46,814 bases of DNA, from assembly GCF_014649795.1 (NCBI RefSeq), contig NZ_BMTS01000039.1, forward strand, positions 1 to 46,814, in the 5' to 3' direction. A model generated the notes under the pieces. The model worked only from the letters and a program-made list of their open reading frames with translations. It did no database searches and was not told the origin of the DNA. This DNA comes from Streptomyces melanogenes. Its GTDB lineage: Bacteria; Actinomycetota; Actinomycetes; Streptomycetales; Streptomycetaceae. The position numbers were made by a program, and so were the translations under genes. How positions within the stretch are numbered: the first letter of the stretch is position 1; every line of letters starts with the position of its first letter. This document shows positions 1-9,396 of this stretch, piece by piece.

Positions 1-344
1 GGGATGGCGAGCAGGAACGAGTAGCGGGCCGCGGACTCGCGGGTGTAGCCCATCAGCAGGCCGCCGCTGATGGTGGCGCCCGAGCGGGAGACGCCCGGGA
101 TCAGTGCCATGGCCTGGCACATGCCGTACACCAGTCCGTCCTTGACGCTCACGTCCTGGAGCTACTTGCGCTGCTTGGCGGCGCGGTGGCGACCGCCCGC
201 CTCGTCCATCGCGGTGAACGCCGGCACCGGGTCCTGCCCGTCGGCGAAGGCCGCGGTGAGGCGCAGGTGCGCGCTGGAGGAGATCGGCAGGAACTCCGTC
301 AGCCCCTGGACAAGCCCGAGAATGAACGATTCGAACCAAGACAA
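1..344 (-). pseudogene. uppP: undecaprenyl-diphosphatase (UppP/BacA) remnant
   Basis: On the minus strand the translation begins, from a TTG at 344, with SWFESFILGLVQGLTEFLPI and SSSAHLRL, the N-terminal signature of UppP, the membrane enzyme that recycles undecaprenyl diphosphate for cell-wall synthesis. After about 40 residues it jumps to GGRHRAAKQRK, which in intact Streptomyces UppP lies roughly 100 residues later, so an internal segment is missing. A TAG stop at 164-162 follows, and the same frame then continues with YGMCQAMALIPGVSRSGAT, the second conserved motif, to the window edge. Internal deletion plus in-frame nonsense codon mark a dead copy. The C-terminus lies outside the window. 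Family identity is secure; the start is uncertain because ATG is replaced by TTG. Confidence 0.85.
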
Positions 345-524
345 GGGGCGTGGGCCATCCCGGGTGATGAAGACGGTTGCGGGCACGACGATCCGACGGC
401 CGGCCCGGCGAGCTCCTTGAAGCGGTGCCGGGCACAGATCCTCGAGAAACGCTGCCAGAATCGGTGCTCCGCTCAACCCGCAGCGCGGGGGTCGTCGTCC
501 GGGCAGGACCGCAGGTCCCATCGC

Positions 525-1219
525 TCATGCCTGTTCCCACCAGGTGCAGCCGAGGCCCAGATGCCCGAGGCCCGACAGGCGCTGAACCATCGCGACGAAC
601 GCGCGAGTGAACAGCCGCTGTGCCGACGCCTCGCCGTACCGGTCGATGTGGTCAAACAGCAGCTGGTGGTCGGCGGCCGCGCGGGCACCAGTCCAGGTGC
701 TCGCGGGTCAGCTCCTCCCGGACGAGCTCCTTGTCGACGTCGACGACCGCGAAGTCGGCGACCTCCGGCTCGAGGACGACGCCCCCCGGGCGCGGCGCGG
801 GTAGCACGACCACCGGGGTGCCCGGCGCGGCCGCACGGTGTCGTCGGTCGGCTCGGCTGCGTGAGCCCGGGCCTGCGCGTCGGCGGTCTGCCGCTCGCGA
901 ACCTGCTCCCACCTGCGGACCTTCGCCCACCCCTGGGCGGTCACGGTCTCTTGCACCTGCCGGTCGGTGGCCGTTCGGCGCTCCGCCCTGGATGCGTCCG
1001 GCATCGCGGCGTCGACGGGGGCCGCGACCGTGCGGCGCCGGTCACGGGCGTCGGCCTGCCGGTCCTCACAGCGTGGGCAGCCCTGGCCGGAGTCGAGCAA
1101 GGCCCCCTCGTCACACCTGGGTTCGGCGCACAGCTGACGCTGCGGCAGACCCCGGCCGATCAGCCAGCCCACCGGATCCTTGATCGGGCCGTGCAACCCG
1201 CCCACACTCCGCCGGCTGC
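525..1219 (-). pseudogene. frameshifted fragment related to the 5.3-8.2 kb plasmid-type proteins
   Basis: Starting just after the CoiA-like gene stops, one minus frame reads DPVGWLIGRGLPQRQLC followed by a Cys-rich stretch (CAEPRCDEG, then GCPRCED). This matches GPYGWLIRRGLVQRPSC and GCENCAN in the 811-residue protein encoded at 5782-8217. Near 845-815 the similarity passes to another frame reading VVVLPAPRPGGVV and VREELTREHLD, and near 665-690 to a third reading ADHQLLFDHIDRYGEASAQR, ending at the TGA 527-525. The last two parts match VVLPAPRP, VLEELTREQVL and PQLVVDHIEG at 5340-5630. At least two frameshifts mean it is decayed. Function unknown. Confidence 0.6.
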
Positions 1220-2908
1220 TTACTGCTTGCCCTCGGAGGCGGGATGGGGCTTGCGGCGGCGGTTGAGGTCGTTGGTCAGCTCGATACGGGAGCGGTGCGG
1301 ACCTCCGGGTGTGGTACACCGGGCCTCGGCGCCCTGGCCGCAGTCCGGGCACGTCACGTCATACACCCGCCATGGCCGCAGGGCGCGCAGTCGCTCTTCG
1401 CGCTGCGCGATGATCGGTTTGACTCGCTCGTCGTGGGGCACGCCCTGTGCCTCCTGGGCTGTGGTGTCCGCGAGACACGGGCGCCCACTGTCGGCACCAC
1501 AGCGGGGGCAGCCCATCTTTAGCTGGTCCTGGCCGGCGAGCTGCCGGTAGAGGTATCCCTTTCCGCTTTGACGTCGGCGCCGTGGTTGCTCGGCTTTGTC
1601 CGGGATACCGGCACGCTTCCTCCAGATGTCGATCTGCGCCTGGCGCTGCGGACCGATGTTGTCCACCTCACGCGCCGCCTTCAGGACTTCGCTGACCTTC
1701 GTGTGGAAGGCATTCGCGTCCATGTACCGGGGCAGACAGCCAAGGCCGTCGAGGAGTGCGTTCAAATGCTTGCTGTTGGCCTTGGTCACGGCGATGAGGT
1801 AGTCGGCGGCTGACGCGATCGCATGGTCCTCCGGCGCGGAGCTGTCGGCCTTGGTGGTTGCCTTGGCCCGCGGCAGCAGGAAGCGGACCCGTCGCCAGTG
1901 CCCATCAACCACAGCCTGGTTCAGATTCGTGAACAACTGGTGCCGCTCGCCAACCTGCTTCTCTATCCACCAACGTCCTTGGCGTACGGCGGAATCCAGC
2001 TTCTTCTGGACAAGCGGGCTCACCCCAGCAAGACCCGAGCTCTCGGCGCACGCCGACTCCGCCAGGGAGATGGACTCGATCCGGCGCGCGTAGACCAGCT
2101 TGCGCATCAGCTCCTGCGCCCGGGTGTCCTGCGCAGAGTCCTGCTTCTTGCCCGGCGTCCATTTCGGTGCCGAAGGCGCGCTGTGAGCCTGGATGATCTT
2201 CTGGACCGCTGGCGTCGACAAGCCGCGGCTGGTGATCTCGCAGTCCTCCAGGCCGAACCATTCGATGGGCCGGGCGAACGCCTCGGTTCCGATCCGGATC
2301 TGACGGGTGGTGCCCCGGCTTTCCAGACGGATGCGGTGTACGTACCACCGCTCGATGAGGGTGTCGCGATCCACCGGCACGGACAGACCGAGGACCGGCT
2401 CGCTCTCGTCATCCCATACCGGCGGCACCGCCTGGTCCAGGTGCATGCGCAGGCGATAGTGGGTGAGCTGGATGTCGACGACCGAGCCGATCGGCACGCC
2501 GTCGGGCTGAGCGAAGGCGAAGGCGGCATGTTCACCCCGCTGGTGCAGCCACGCCGCGGCAGCGGACTTCACGTACAGGTGGTCGGCACTGGAGACGCCG
2601 CGGGCCCGACGCCCGCACACGTGCGGCAAGCCGTCCGGGCCGGGGTGATGGGCGAAGTGACAGACCCGGTCGGTGTAGAGCTTCGTGGTCAGCTGACCGC
2701 CGCAGCCGCCCAGCAGGGTCCCGCACCAGAAAGTGTCGCTCGCATATAAGTGGCGGAAGGCGTCCAGCTCGATCGCCTCCATCGGAAGCGCCAGAGGCTC
2801 CTCCGAGTCCGCACTGCCCAGCACTGCCGTCTGGATCTGCCGTCGGTCTGCGCCTGATATCCCGCCGTTGCCCAATGCCGCGCCCCCGCCCTCTTCGGCC
2901 CGTCTCAT
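1220..2908 (-). CDS. competence CoiA-like nuclease-related protein with C-terminal zinc fingers
   Basis: 562 residues. The N-terminal half has the layout of CoiA-like proteins: a Cys pair near FWCGTLLGGCGGQL, then a Cys/His pattern in RVCHFAHHP...HVCGRRARG, followed by DHLYVKSAAAAWLHQRG, which resembles the start of the CoiA nuclease-like domain. The C-terminus has two zinc-finger-like modules, CPRCGADSGRPC and CPDCGQGAEARC, a type frequent in actinobacterial phage and plasmid proteins. A role on DNA (binding or cleavage) is inferred, not shown. The upstream ribosome site is weak; an internal Met at MEAIELDAF is an alternative start. It is divergent from the TcmP gene across a 377-base gap. 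Confidence 0.6.
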   Translation of the reverse strand: MRRAEEGGGAALGNGGISGADRRQIQTAVLGSADSEEPLALPMEAIELDAFRHLYASDTFWCGTLLGGCGGQLTTKLYTDRVCHFAHHPGPDGLPHVCGRRARGVSSADHLYVKSAAAAWLHQRGEHAAFAFAQPDGVPIGSVVDIQLTHYRLRMHLDQAVPPVWDDESEPVLGLSVPVDRDTLIERWYVHRIRLESRGTTRQIRIGTEAFARPIEWFGLEDCEITSRGLSTPAVQKIIQAHSAPSAPKWTPGKKQDSAQDTRAQELMRKLVYARRIESISLAESACAESSGLAGVSPLVQKKLDSAVRQGRWWIEKQVGERHQLFTNLNQAVVDGHWRRVRFLLPRAKATTKADSSAPEDHAIASAADYLIAVTKANSKHLNALLDGLGCLPRYMDANAFHTKVSEVLKAAREVDNIGPQRQAQIDIWRKRAGIPDKAEQPRRRRQSGKGYLYRQLAGQDQLKMGCPRCGADSGRPCLADTTAQEAQGVPHDERVKPIIAQREERLRALRPWRVYDVTCPDCGQGAEARCTTPGGPHRSRIELTNDLNRRRKPHPASEGKQ

Positions 2909-3285
2909 CGTGCCACCGACGCCGGTTCGCCCTCCAGACCACCGGCGAGCAAGGCGCGCGCCATGATCGGAAAATGTAGGGATCCGAGGTACTTGAACCC
3001 TCCGGCTTGGGACATTGCGGTAGTTGAGCGCCTCCTCCGCGCTCTATGGGGCCGGTGTTTGAGTAGCGGCAAGACTTCAGGTGCTTCTGGACCGTTGGCC
3101 TCGTCGGCACCGGCACCCGTACTGGCAGAGCAGGCTGCGTGCCGGACTGGGGCGGATGGACGGCATGCGCCGCCATGATGCGAGCCCGCGAGCCGTCGGG
3201 CCCTGGATGCCGTCTGGCGCTGGGTGATGTCCCGTCAGACAATCCTTGCAATGGTCCATGTCACATGCCAAGGGGTGGGGGCTCG
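2909..3285. other. divergent intergenic region between CoiA-like and TcmP genes
   Basis: No convincing gene. It should hold the promoters of both flanking, divergently transcribed genes, but I see no clear -35/-10 pair. A short T-arm-like string on the minus strand (GGTTCAAGTACC, about 2998-2987) is not part of a tRNA fold. Confidence 0.4.
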
Positions 3286-4386
3286 ATGGGCGTGTTATGG
3301 AAGCTGGAAGCAGCGACAGCGGCGAAGCACCGGCTGTACAAGCGCTACCTGGACGCGTGGTGGCCCATCCTGCTCCAGCCCACCAACGGCTGGATGCGCC
3401 CACGGGTGACGCTGCTGGACGCATTTGCCGGCCCCGGCCGCTACCTCGGCGATGAGGAAGGCTCGCCCGTCTTCACCCTGGACCGCCTGCTCAACCACAG
3501 CGCTGCCGACCGCATGCATCTGCGCCGTGACCGTGTCCGCCTCATCTTCATCGAGAAGGACCCGGCCCGCTACGAGCACCTGCTGGGCGAGCTCGCTAAC
3601 CGCTTCGGTCCGCTCGGCAGCCTGCCTGTCCAGGTCGAGGTGCACTGCGGTGAAGCCGGCCGGGACAGCATCCCGTTGCTGACCCGGTTCGGGGCCTGGG
3701 GCAATCCGATCCTGGGGCTCTTCGACAGCTGGGGCAGCGTCAACGTCCCGCTGGACGTGATGGCCCGCATCGCCCGCAACAAGTCGAGCGAGACCATCAC
3801 CACCTTCGGGCCCAACTGGTTCAGCCGCCGCGAAGACCTCAACGCCGACATTCTCGACCAGGTCTTCGGCGGCCGGAAATTCTGGACGCCCGCGGAGGCG
3901 GAACTACGCACGGACGAACGCTGGCGCGTGTGGCTGCAGACCTACCGCGATGCCCTGCAGCGGGCCGGATTCGGCTTCCACCTGCAGTTCGAACTCGTTC
4001 CCCGCACCGGGCAGCCCCTCTACCTCGTGTTCGGCACCGGCAGCCCCAAGGGCCTGGAGGCAATGAAGGATGCAATGTGGAAGGTCGACGACAGCGACGG
4101 CATGAGTTTCCGCGACCCGCGCACCCGCGGTGCCATCCCCCTCGGCCAGCTGGACCTCTTCCAGGGCGCCGACCGCTGTGACCCCGAACTGATCGAACTC
4201 GTGGAACAGAAGCTGGCGCTCGGCCCAGCGACGGTCGAGGAAATCGGCCGGTGGCTGCTGACCGAAACGTCTCGCTGGAAAGCCACCCACGCACTGGGGG
4301 CGGTCCGTGAGATGCGGCAGGACGGAGCAGTGACCGTGCATCCCAGCGGGAAACTCACCCGCAAGAGCCTGGTCAGTGTGCCCTGA
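3286..4386 (+). CDS. tcmP: three-Cys-motif partner protein (TcmP-like), Rossmann methyltransferase-like
   Basis: 366 residues, starting at ATG 3286 behind a purine-rich AAGGGGTGGGGG. The motif TLLDAFAGPGRY near residue 42 is the glycine-rich loop of SAM-dependent methyltransferase-like folds, and LIFIEKDPARY near residue 85 supplies the acidic residue expected in the next strand. A late DSWG segment and an SSETITTFGPNWF region fit TcmP proteins. The family is named for occurring beside Gp37/Gp68-type proteins with a three-Cys motif; that partner is immediately downstream on the opposite strand, and the two genes overlap tail to tail by 14 bases. Substrate unknown; a role in nucleic-acid modification or mobile-element conflict is inference. 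Confidence 0.82.
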   Translation: MGVLWKLEAATAAKHRLYKRYLDAWWPILLQPTNGWMRPRVTLLDAFAGPGRYLGDEEGSPVFTLDRLLNHSAADRMHLRRDRVRLIFIEKDPARYEHLLGELANRFGPLGSLPVQVEVHCGEAGRDSIPLLTRFGAWGNPILGLFDSWGSVNVPLDVMARIARNKSSETITTFGPNWFSRREDLNADILDQVFGGRKFWTPAEAELRTDERWRVWLQTYRDALQRAGFGFHLQFELVPRTGQPLYLVFGTGSPKGLEAMKDAMWKVDDSDGMSFRDPRTRGAIPLGQLDLFQGADRCDPELIELVEQKLALGPATVEEIGRWLLTETSRWKATHALGAVREMRQDGAVTVHPSGKLTRKSLVSVP

Positions 4387-5128
4387 CCGCGTCGGTCAAC
4401 GGCAGCTGGTCCCAGGTCTGCCCGTCCAGCATCCGGCCGCCCGCCTTGGGCGTACGCCCACCCCACTGCTTGAAGAAGAACGCCACCCCGGCCTCGGCGC
4501 AGACATCCCGGATATCGGCGACCCATGCCGGGTCCAGGGGCCGGTGCCCCACCCCAGACTCACCTCCTGCAATCACCCAGTCGATACCGGACAGGTCCAG
4601 TCCGCCCAACGGCCCCAGCAGCGGCTCGCACGACAGGAACCGCACGGTGGCGGGTACTTGCCGCAGGTCGTCTACCCGCTCCAGCTCCCGGGCCGACTCG
4701 ACCGAGACGCCCATCCACACGTTCGGCGGCCACTCCAGCTTTCCCGCAACTTGCCGCAGCCGCCGGGCCCGCTTGGTAAGGACCTGATAGGTGTGCTGTG
4801 GCGTGCCCGCCATCACCTCGAAGACCTGGCGTACGAAGTCCAGCGGCACGCGGGCATGGAACAGGTCCGACATGGAATTCACGAACACCGTCCGGGGTGC
4901 CCGCCACCCGTACGGAACCGACAGCGCATCGGGATGGATGGTCAGTCCGAACCCCGGTCCCGAGGTCCGGGGGTCGCCGTCGTTCTGGTACTTCGCCGAC
5001 CCCATGGCTTTCAGCCGCTTGGCCAGCGTCAACGCATAACAGTTGTCGCACCCGTCCGATAAGCGGTCACACCCGGTCGTTGGGTTCCATGTCGCTTCGG
5101 TCCACTCGATCGTGCTCCGGTCACTCAT
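4373..5128 (-). CDS. phage Gp37/Gp68 family (DUF5131) three-Cys protein
   Basis: 251 residues from ATG 5128, which has a GGGGAGG ribosome site about 9 bases upstream. The N-terminus carries STIEWTEATWNPTTGCDRLS then GCDNCYALTLAKR, the Cys-x6-Cys-x2-Cys cluster typical of the family and reminiscent of radical-SAM enzymes. Further family features are VFVNSMSDLFH, VLTKRARRL, NVWMGVSVES, RFLSCEPLLGPL and WVIAGGESG. The length is normal for the family. Its usual partner TcmP is encoded convergently at 3286-4386. The open frame continues upstream without a stop into older sequence (to about 5803), but the ribosome site and conserved N-terminus argue that 5128 is the real start. Confidence 0.88.
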   Translation of the reverse strand: MSDRSTIEWTEATWNPTTGCDRLSDGCDNCYALTLAKRLKAMGSAKYQNDGDPRTSGPGFGLTIHPDALSVPYGWRAPRTVFVNSMSDLFHARVPLDFVRQVFEVMAGTPQHTYQVLTKRARRLRQVAGKLEWPPNVWMGVSVESARELERVDDLRQVPATVRFLSCEPLLGPLGGLDLSGIDWVIAGGESGVGHRPLDPAWVADIRDVCAEAGVAFFFKQWGGRTPKAGGRMLDGQTWDQLPLTDAVRAH

Positions 5129-5329
5129 CCCCGGCCTCCCCGGCGCAGAGCCCTCCCGCCCGGTGCGGGCTGCCCAGTCCAACGACTGGGCGGCGGCCCC
5201 CGATACCCCGCCATCCAACCACTGCTGCCATCCCAGCCAACCCCTCCTCACGCATAGCGCCGTCCTCCTGCGCCCCGGCACCACACTCCTGCCGCACGGG
5301 CCCGCAGCCCACCGAACCACCCTTTCCTC

Positions 5330-5740
5330 ATGCAGCCCCCACGCGCTGCTGTGCAGGACCAGGTGCCGGGCCCCGTCAAGGCGCTGCACCTGGTCAACGA
5401 GTCGGTTCGTGTACAGATGGCGCGCGGATCCCTCGATGTGATCCACCACCAGTTGAGGATCCTTAGCAGCACGGACACGCAGGTCCAGGACCTGCTCGCG
5501 GGTCAGCTCCTCAAGGACTAACCCCTGCTCCTGGTCGCCGTCGACGCCGCCCCGTTCCGGGACGGGGGCGACGACGGCCGGACGCGGCGCGGGCAGCACG
5601 ACCGTGGCTTCAGCCTTGCGGCCGTGGGCTTCGGTCTTCTGATCGAGGTTGCCGAGTGCTGCCGCGCCCCGCCCGCCACCGCCTCCACACGACCTTGCTG
5701 GGGAACCAGCCCGGTTCCGTACCGCCCCCGCAGGCTCATG
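5330..5740 (-). pseudogene. remnant of hypothetical plasmid protein, open into DUF5131
   Basis: The minus frame reads VVLPAPRPAVVAPVPERGG, VLEELTREQVLDLRVRAAK, PQLVVDHIEG and LVDQVQRLDGARHLVL, matching the block at 525-845. Its natural 5' end is unclear: an ATG at 5739 (MSLRGRYGTGLVPQQG) is in another frame, and joining the two would need a frameshift in a G-rich run near 5690. Its natural stop is also missing, since the frame stays open to the DUF5131 start at 5128. I read this as a partly eroded downstream neighbour of the 811-residue gene. Function unknown. Confidence 0.45.
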
Positions 5741-5781
5741 ACGACGCCGCCTCGGGCCCTGACCGACGGGCCTGTCCCCGA

Positions 5782-8217
5782 TCACGCTGCACCCGCACGG
5801 CAACGAGCGGCATCCAGCTCCTCCAGATGCCTGCTGAGCAGGACCTGAGCGGTACGCAGGGCGGCCTCTTCTGCTGCCCGCTCGGCGTCTGCCTCGCTCC
5901 CGTGGCGGTGGCGCCGCCTGTAGGCCGCGTAGACGGCGTCAGCTTCTGCCACCACTTCCTCGGACCGGGCGAGTCGGCACAGCGCCGACTGGCGCCGCTC
6001 GTCACAGATCCGCTGAGCCAACTGCGGCGCGGTATACGCCAGCAGCGCCGGCTCAGCATCCTGGCCGCAGGCCCGCTCGCACACCGCCGCCAGCAGAGCG
6101 CGGGTGTCCTCGTCACACCGCTGGATCATCTCCTCGACCGCAGCCGGATCCGTGAGATCGGCGCGCACCGCCACGGCAAGGGCGACGGCCTCGCGCACCA
6201 TGCTGTCGCCGCTTCGGCGGGAAGTGCAGGCCGGGCACAGCCCTGCCGCTTCGAGCAGGCCACAGTCCTCGCACGGCAGGGCCTGCCGGGCCGCTTCGGC
6301 GGCGGCCGCGCCCTGGCGCTCGCGCTTCTCCCGCTCCCGAGCGACCGCACGGGCGGCATCGCGGCGGGCTTGCTCGACTACGGCCTGCTCGTGCCGCCGC
6401 GCGAGGTCCTCCGCCTCGATGGCCACCTGCTCACGCAGCCGCTCCTCGAGGACGCGTTGGCGCTCATGGTCGCCCAGGCCGGGCAGCTCCCGGTCGATGT
6501 CCGCGCCGATCCGCGCACGGTGGGCACGGCGGACGTGGACCACGTTGGCGCAGTTCTCGCACCCGGTGCCGGTGTCGAGCCGGATCCCGTCGTCGCAGCG
6601 CCAGTCCGAGCACGAGGGCCGCTGGACCAGCCCCCGCCGGATCAGCCACCCGTACGGACCGGTGACCAACGCCTCGCCGCCGGTCTCCCGAAGCCGGGCG
6701 GTGAGCCGGTCGGCCAGCAGCCGCGGCGCGCCACCCGGCAAAGCCAACAGCCCCTCAAGACGGGCCAGCTCCGTCCTCGTGGCCGCTTCCACCTGGTCCT
6801 GCTGCCACCCGCTCAGCCGCTCCCACAACCAGGACACCGGCCCCAGCGCCACCCGCAGACGAAGATCAGCCGGAAGGCCCACCCTCCGCTGCTGCACTTT
6901 TCCACCGCCCACGGCCCTCGACCGCCCACCGGCTCCAGCCACAGCAGCGTGCTGCCCTACCTGCTCATCGACCGGGGAATCCTTCGGCTTTTCCCCGCGA
7001 AGCGGGCCGCTCCCGGCCACCGGCAACCCGGTGGTGGCTGCGGCAGTCTCGCCGTCGATGGCCTGGTCCCCGCGCACGCACGCGCGGTCCGGCAGACGAC
7101 CGGTCCCAGGACGGCCTTCGCCGGAAAAACCACCAGAGAGCTGCGGAGGAACGACGGCCATAGCCAGGTGAGGGTGATCAGTGTGAAGGACTGCCGCAAC
7201 ATCGGGCTCTGCAACACCCGCCACATCCGTCACCGGCACCCTGCTGACCTGCGGTTCCGTCTCCAGCTCCGACAGCTCACCAGCCCCTGCCGCAACGTCG
7301 GGATCTGAAAACCCGAGCCCCGGAGCCTCCGCACAGTCCTCCCGGACGCCGTCGGCGACCGTACGGCCGTGCGCGTTGGCGACCGCCGGCACCATCAGCC
7401 GCGACCGGCTCGCCAGCCCGGACCCCGTCCGCACACGCACCCGCAGCACCAGCTCCCGCTCCTCCAGGCGCTCCAGCACCCGCTCCCCCGCCGATGCCGT
7501 GCACCCGAGCAGCCGGGCCACCGTCGCCGCCGCCCGGCCGCGCTTGGTGTCCACCGTCCCGCCGCGCTGCCGCACCCGCCCGGTCTCTCGCGCCTCCAAC
7601 ACCAGCAGCAGCAGCGCGAGGCGGTCCGTCGCCGCACCCCGACCGGTACGCGTACCGATCAGCCCGGCCGGGGTCACCCGCCCGTCCCGATGCGTCCAGC
7701 CCGGCGCCATCACGGCCTCCACCAGCCGCAGCAGCGTCGCCAGCTCCTTCTTCGACAACGCCAGCGGGTGCCCGACCACATCCTGCGCAGCCCACAGCGG
7801 CAGCACCCGGCACTCCAGACCGTCGTCCTGGCCGTACTCGCCGGCCGCCGTCTCCACCGACACCACGCCCGAGCGGCGCAGCACCGGCAGCACCTCGGAG
7901 GCCACATACGACGCCGACAGCCCCAGCCACCGGCCCAGTTCACCCGTGCGGATCCTCACCACACCGGTCTCCGACGGCGTCCGCGACGCCAGCACCAGCA
8001 CCGCCAGGCGCACCGCGTCCGACGCACCGCCCAGCCCAGCCACGCCCAGCAGCGCACGCACCGCAGCCCGCAGCCTTGCCCGAGTACGACGCCCGAGCGC
8101 CAGCGGACGACCCGGCACCGACACCTCCACCGGACCGGCCTGAACCGGTACCGGTCCCAACAGCGTTCGGCGAGTACCCGACGCGCGGTACCTGGCAACG
8201 GTCCCCGGCGCCGTCAC
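5782..8217 (-). CDS. large winged-helix/zinc-ribbon plasmid-type protein
   Basis: 811 residues from GTG 8217, with an AGGGG ribosome site at about -10; longer upstream starts lack one. The first 300 residues look like tandem winged-helix units (RTGELGRWLGLSASYVASEV; LLRLVEAVMAPGW; RAAATVARLLGCTASAGERV), suggesting DNA binding or a replication-initiator-like fold. A low-complexity linker follows. Then comes GPYGWLIRRGLVQRPSC with CSDWRCDDG...CENC, a charged coiled coil rich in Ala, Arg and Glu, a zinc-ribbon-like CEDCGLLEAAGLCPAC and an Ala/Glu-rich tail. A decayed relative of the middle part lies at 845-1219. It could be an initiator or regulator of the element, but I do not recognise a characterised homologue. 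Confidence 0.65.
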   Translation of the reverse strand: MTAPGTVARYRASGTRRTLLGPVPVQAGPVEVSVPGRPLALGRRTRARLRAAVRALLGVAGLGGASDAVRLAVLVLASRTPSETGVVRIRTGELGRWLGLSASYVASEVLPVLRRSGVVSVETAAGEYGQDDGLECRVLPLWAAQDVVGHPLALSKKELATLLRLVEAVMAPGWTHRDGRVTPAGLIGTRTGRGAATDRLALLLLVLEARETGRVRQRGGTVDTKRGRAAATVARLLGCTASAGERVLERLEERELVLRVRVRTGSGLASRSRLMVPAVANAHGRTVADGVREDCAEAPGLGFSDPDVAAGAGELSELETEPQVSRVPVTDVAGVAEPDVAAVLHTDHPHLAMAVVPPQLSGGFSGEGRPGTGRLPDRACVRGDQAIDGETAAATTGLPVAGSGPLRGEKPKDSPVDEQVGQHAAVAGAGGRSRAVGGGKVQQRRVGLPADLRLRVALGPVSWLWERLSGWQQDQVEAATRTELARLEGLLALPGGAPRLLADRLTARLRETGGEALVTGPYGWLIRRGLVQRPSCSDWRCDDGIRLDTGTGCENCANVVHVRRAHRARIGADIDRELPGLGDHERQRVLEERLREQVAIEAEDLARRHEQAVVEQARRDAARAVAREREKRERQGAAAAEAARQALPCEDCGLLEAAGLCPACTSRRSGDSMVREAVALAVAVRADLTDPAAVEEMIQRCDEDTRALLAAVCERACGQDAEPALLAYTAPQLAQRICDERRQSALCRLARSEEVVAEADAVYAAYRRRHRHGSEADAERAAEEAALRTAQVLLSRHLEELDAARCRAGAA

Positions 8218-8282
8218 AGGAACACCCCTAGGCTCGAACGACCCATCGGCGGCACGGGGAACCTGCCACCACGCTGCTCGTT

Positions 8283-8819
8283 GTGACGTACATGGCAGCC
8301 AAGAAGGACCCCGCCGTACGCCGCGCCCGCGAAGCCGCACGCCGCGCAGCCGCAGTCGAGCGCATCGGACCCCAGCCCGTCAGGACCCCTCGTCCGCGCA
8401 CCCTGTACTCGATGCGCCCTCCCGGCCTCTACTACGAGGACTGGCACGCGCCCAAAGGCGAGGACAACCGCCTCATCAACGAGATCGTCGACAAATTCGG
8501 TCCCGACTCCGACGAAGCGAAGACGATGCGGATCATGCTCGAGTACCGCACCATGTACGGCCCGCGCTTCCCCTTCGCCGCCGCAGGCCACCTCGACGTC
8601 ATCCTCAACACCAGCGAACTCACAGCCCAGCTCACCGAGCCGCTCAACTGCTCGCCTGAAGAAGCGAGGCAGTCCCTGCACTCCCTCCACGCGCAGGGAC
8701 TGCTCCTGGTCGCTGACGACGGGTCCCTGTGGACGACCGTGCCCCCGGGCACACCGCTCTCGGCTGCTGACGGCCAGTGGGCCTTCGTGGAGAAGAAGGC
8801 GGATGCACCTGCTGGCTGA
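8283..8819 (+). CDS. hypothetical protein divergent from the 811-residue gene
   Basis: 178 residues from GTG 8283 (ATG at 8292 is the alternative). There is no good ribosome site, so translation may be leaderless or start elsewhere. The N-terminus is basic (KKDPAVRRAREAARRAAAV); a later segment, LNCSPEEARQSLHSLHAQGL, could be the recognition part of a winged helix. Only 65 bases separate it from the divergent GTG at 8217, so the two genes probably share a control region. Function not recognised. Confidence 0.6.
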   Translation: MTYMAAKKDPAVRRAREAARRAAAVERIGPQPVRTPRPRTLYSMRPPGLYYEDWHAPKGEDNRLINEIVDKFGPDSDEAKTMRIMLEYRTMYGPRFPFAAAGHLDVILNTSELTAQLTEPLNCSPEEARQSLHSLHAQGLLLVADDGSLWTTVPPGTPLSAADGQWAFVEKKADAPAG

Positions 8820-9396
8820 ACGACGCACAGCCAGCGGGTGCGGCCGGAAACGGCACGCACGCCGCTGTCGCTGCCGGGCACACGAACTGCTCGTCTGAGT
8901 CATTGGGCAGATGTACGCGTCAAAGCGGACACCCCCGGTTTCCTCATCCATCCGCCGACCCTGCACCGGACGGCCTGTCGACAGAGCCCGCTCAGCCCCG
9001 ATCACCCCCGGCCCTCCCGCACAGCGGGCAGCAATCTTGTTTTCCGTCCCGCCTGAAGGGACAAAGGCTTCGCGCGCGTGCGGAGCGAACCGCCTGGCGC
9101 ACAGCACCGTGTCCGGCCCCGGCGAACCGGCGCTCGGAGTGGTGAAGTCAAGGATCATCCCGAGATGCTGCGGGCACGTACCTGTGGACAGAGTCCACGC
9201 ATCGGAGCGCCGCCTACGGACACCGCCGCGGGCAGTCGAACACCCGTCGTCCGGTGTGCTGCGTGCGGTCGGACCAATGGCGCATCTGGTGCACTCCCGA
9301 TAGGAGATGCGTGTCACGTGGTGCACATCCGACAGGCAAAACCTGACCAATCGGACGTATCTAGGCTGGAAAAGGGCGTGGCAGTCCTGCACAATG
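8820..9396. other. non-coding stretch upstream of candidate structured RNA
   Basis: Open frames here lack codon bias or recognisable families. I see no repeats or clear promoter; the stretch from about 9340 to 9396 could hold the promoter of the hairpin-rich transcript that follows. Confidence 0.4.

Noticed and set aside
2987..2998. tRNA T-arm-like string as an attachment site
   Set aside because: Only 12 bases fit, no acceptor stem, no repeated copy elsewhere in the window and no integrase nearby.
8214..9392. Minus-strand frame covering the 8283 gene and the region left of the structured RNA
   Set aside because: No recognisable family and composition unlike coding DNA; partly antisense to a better candidate gene.
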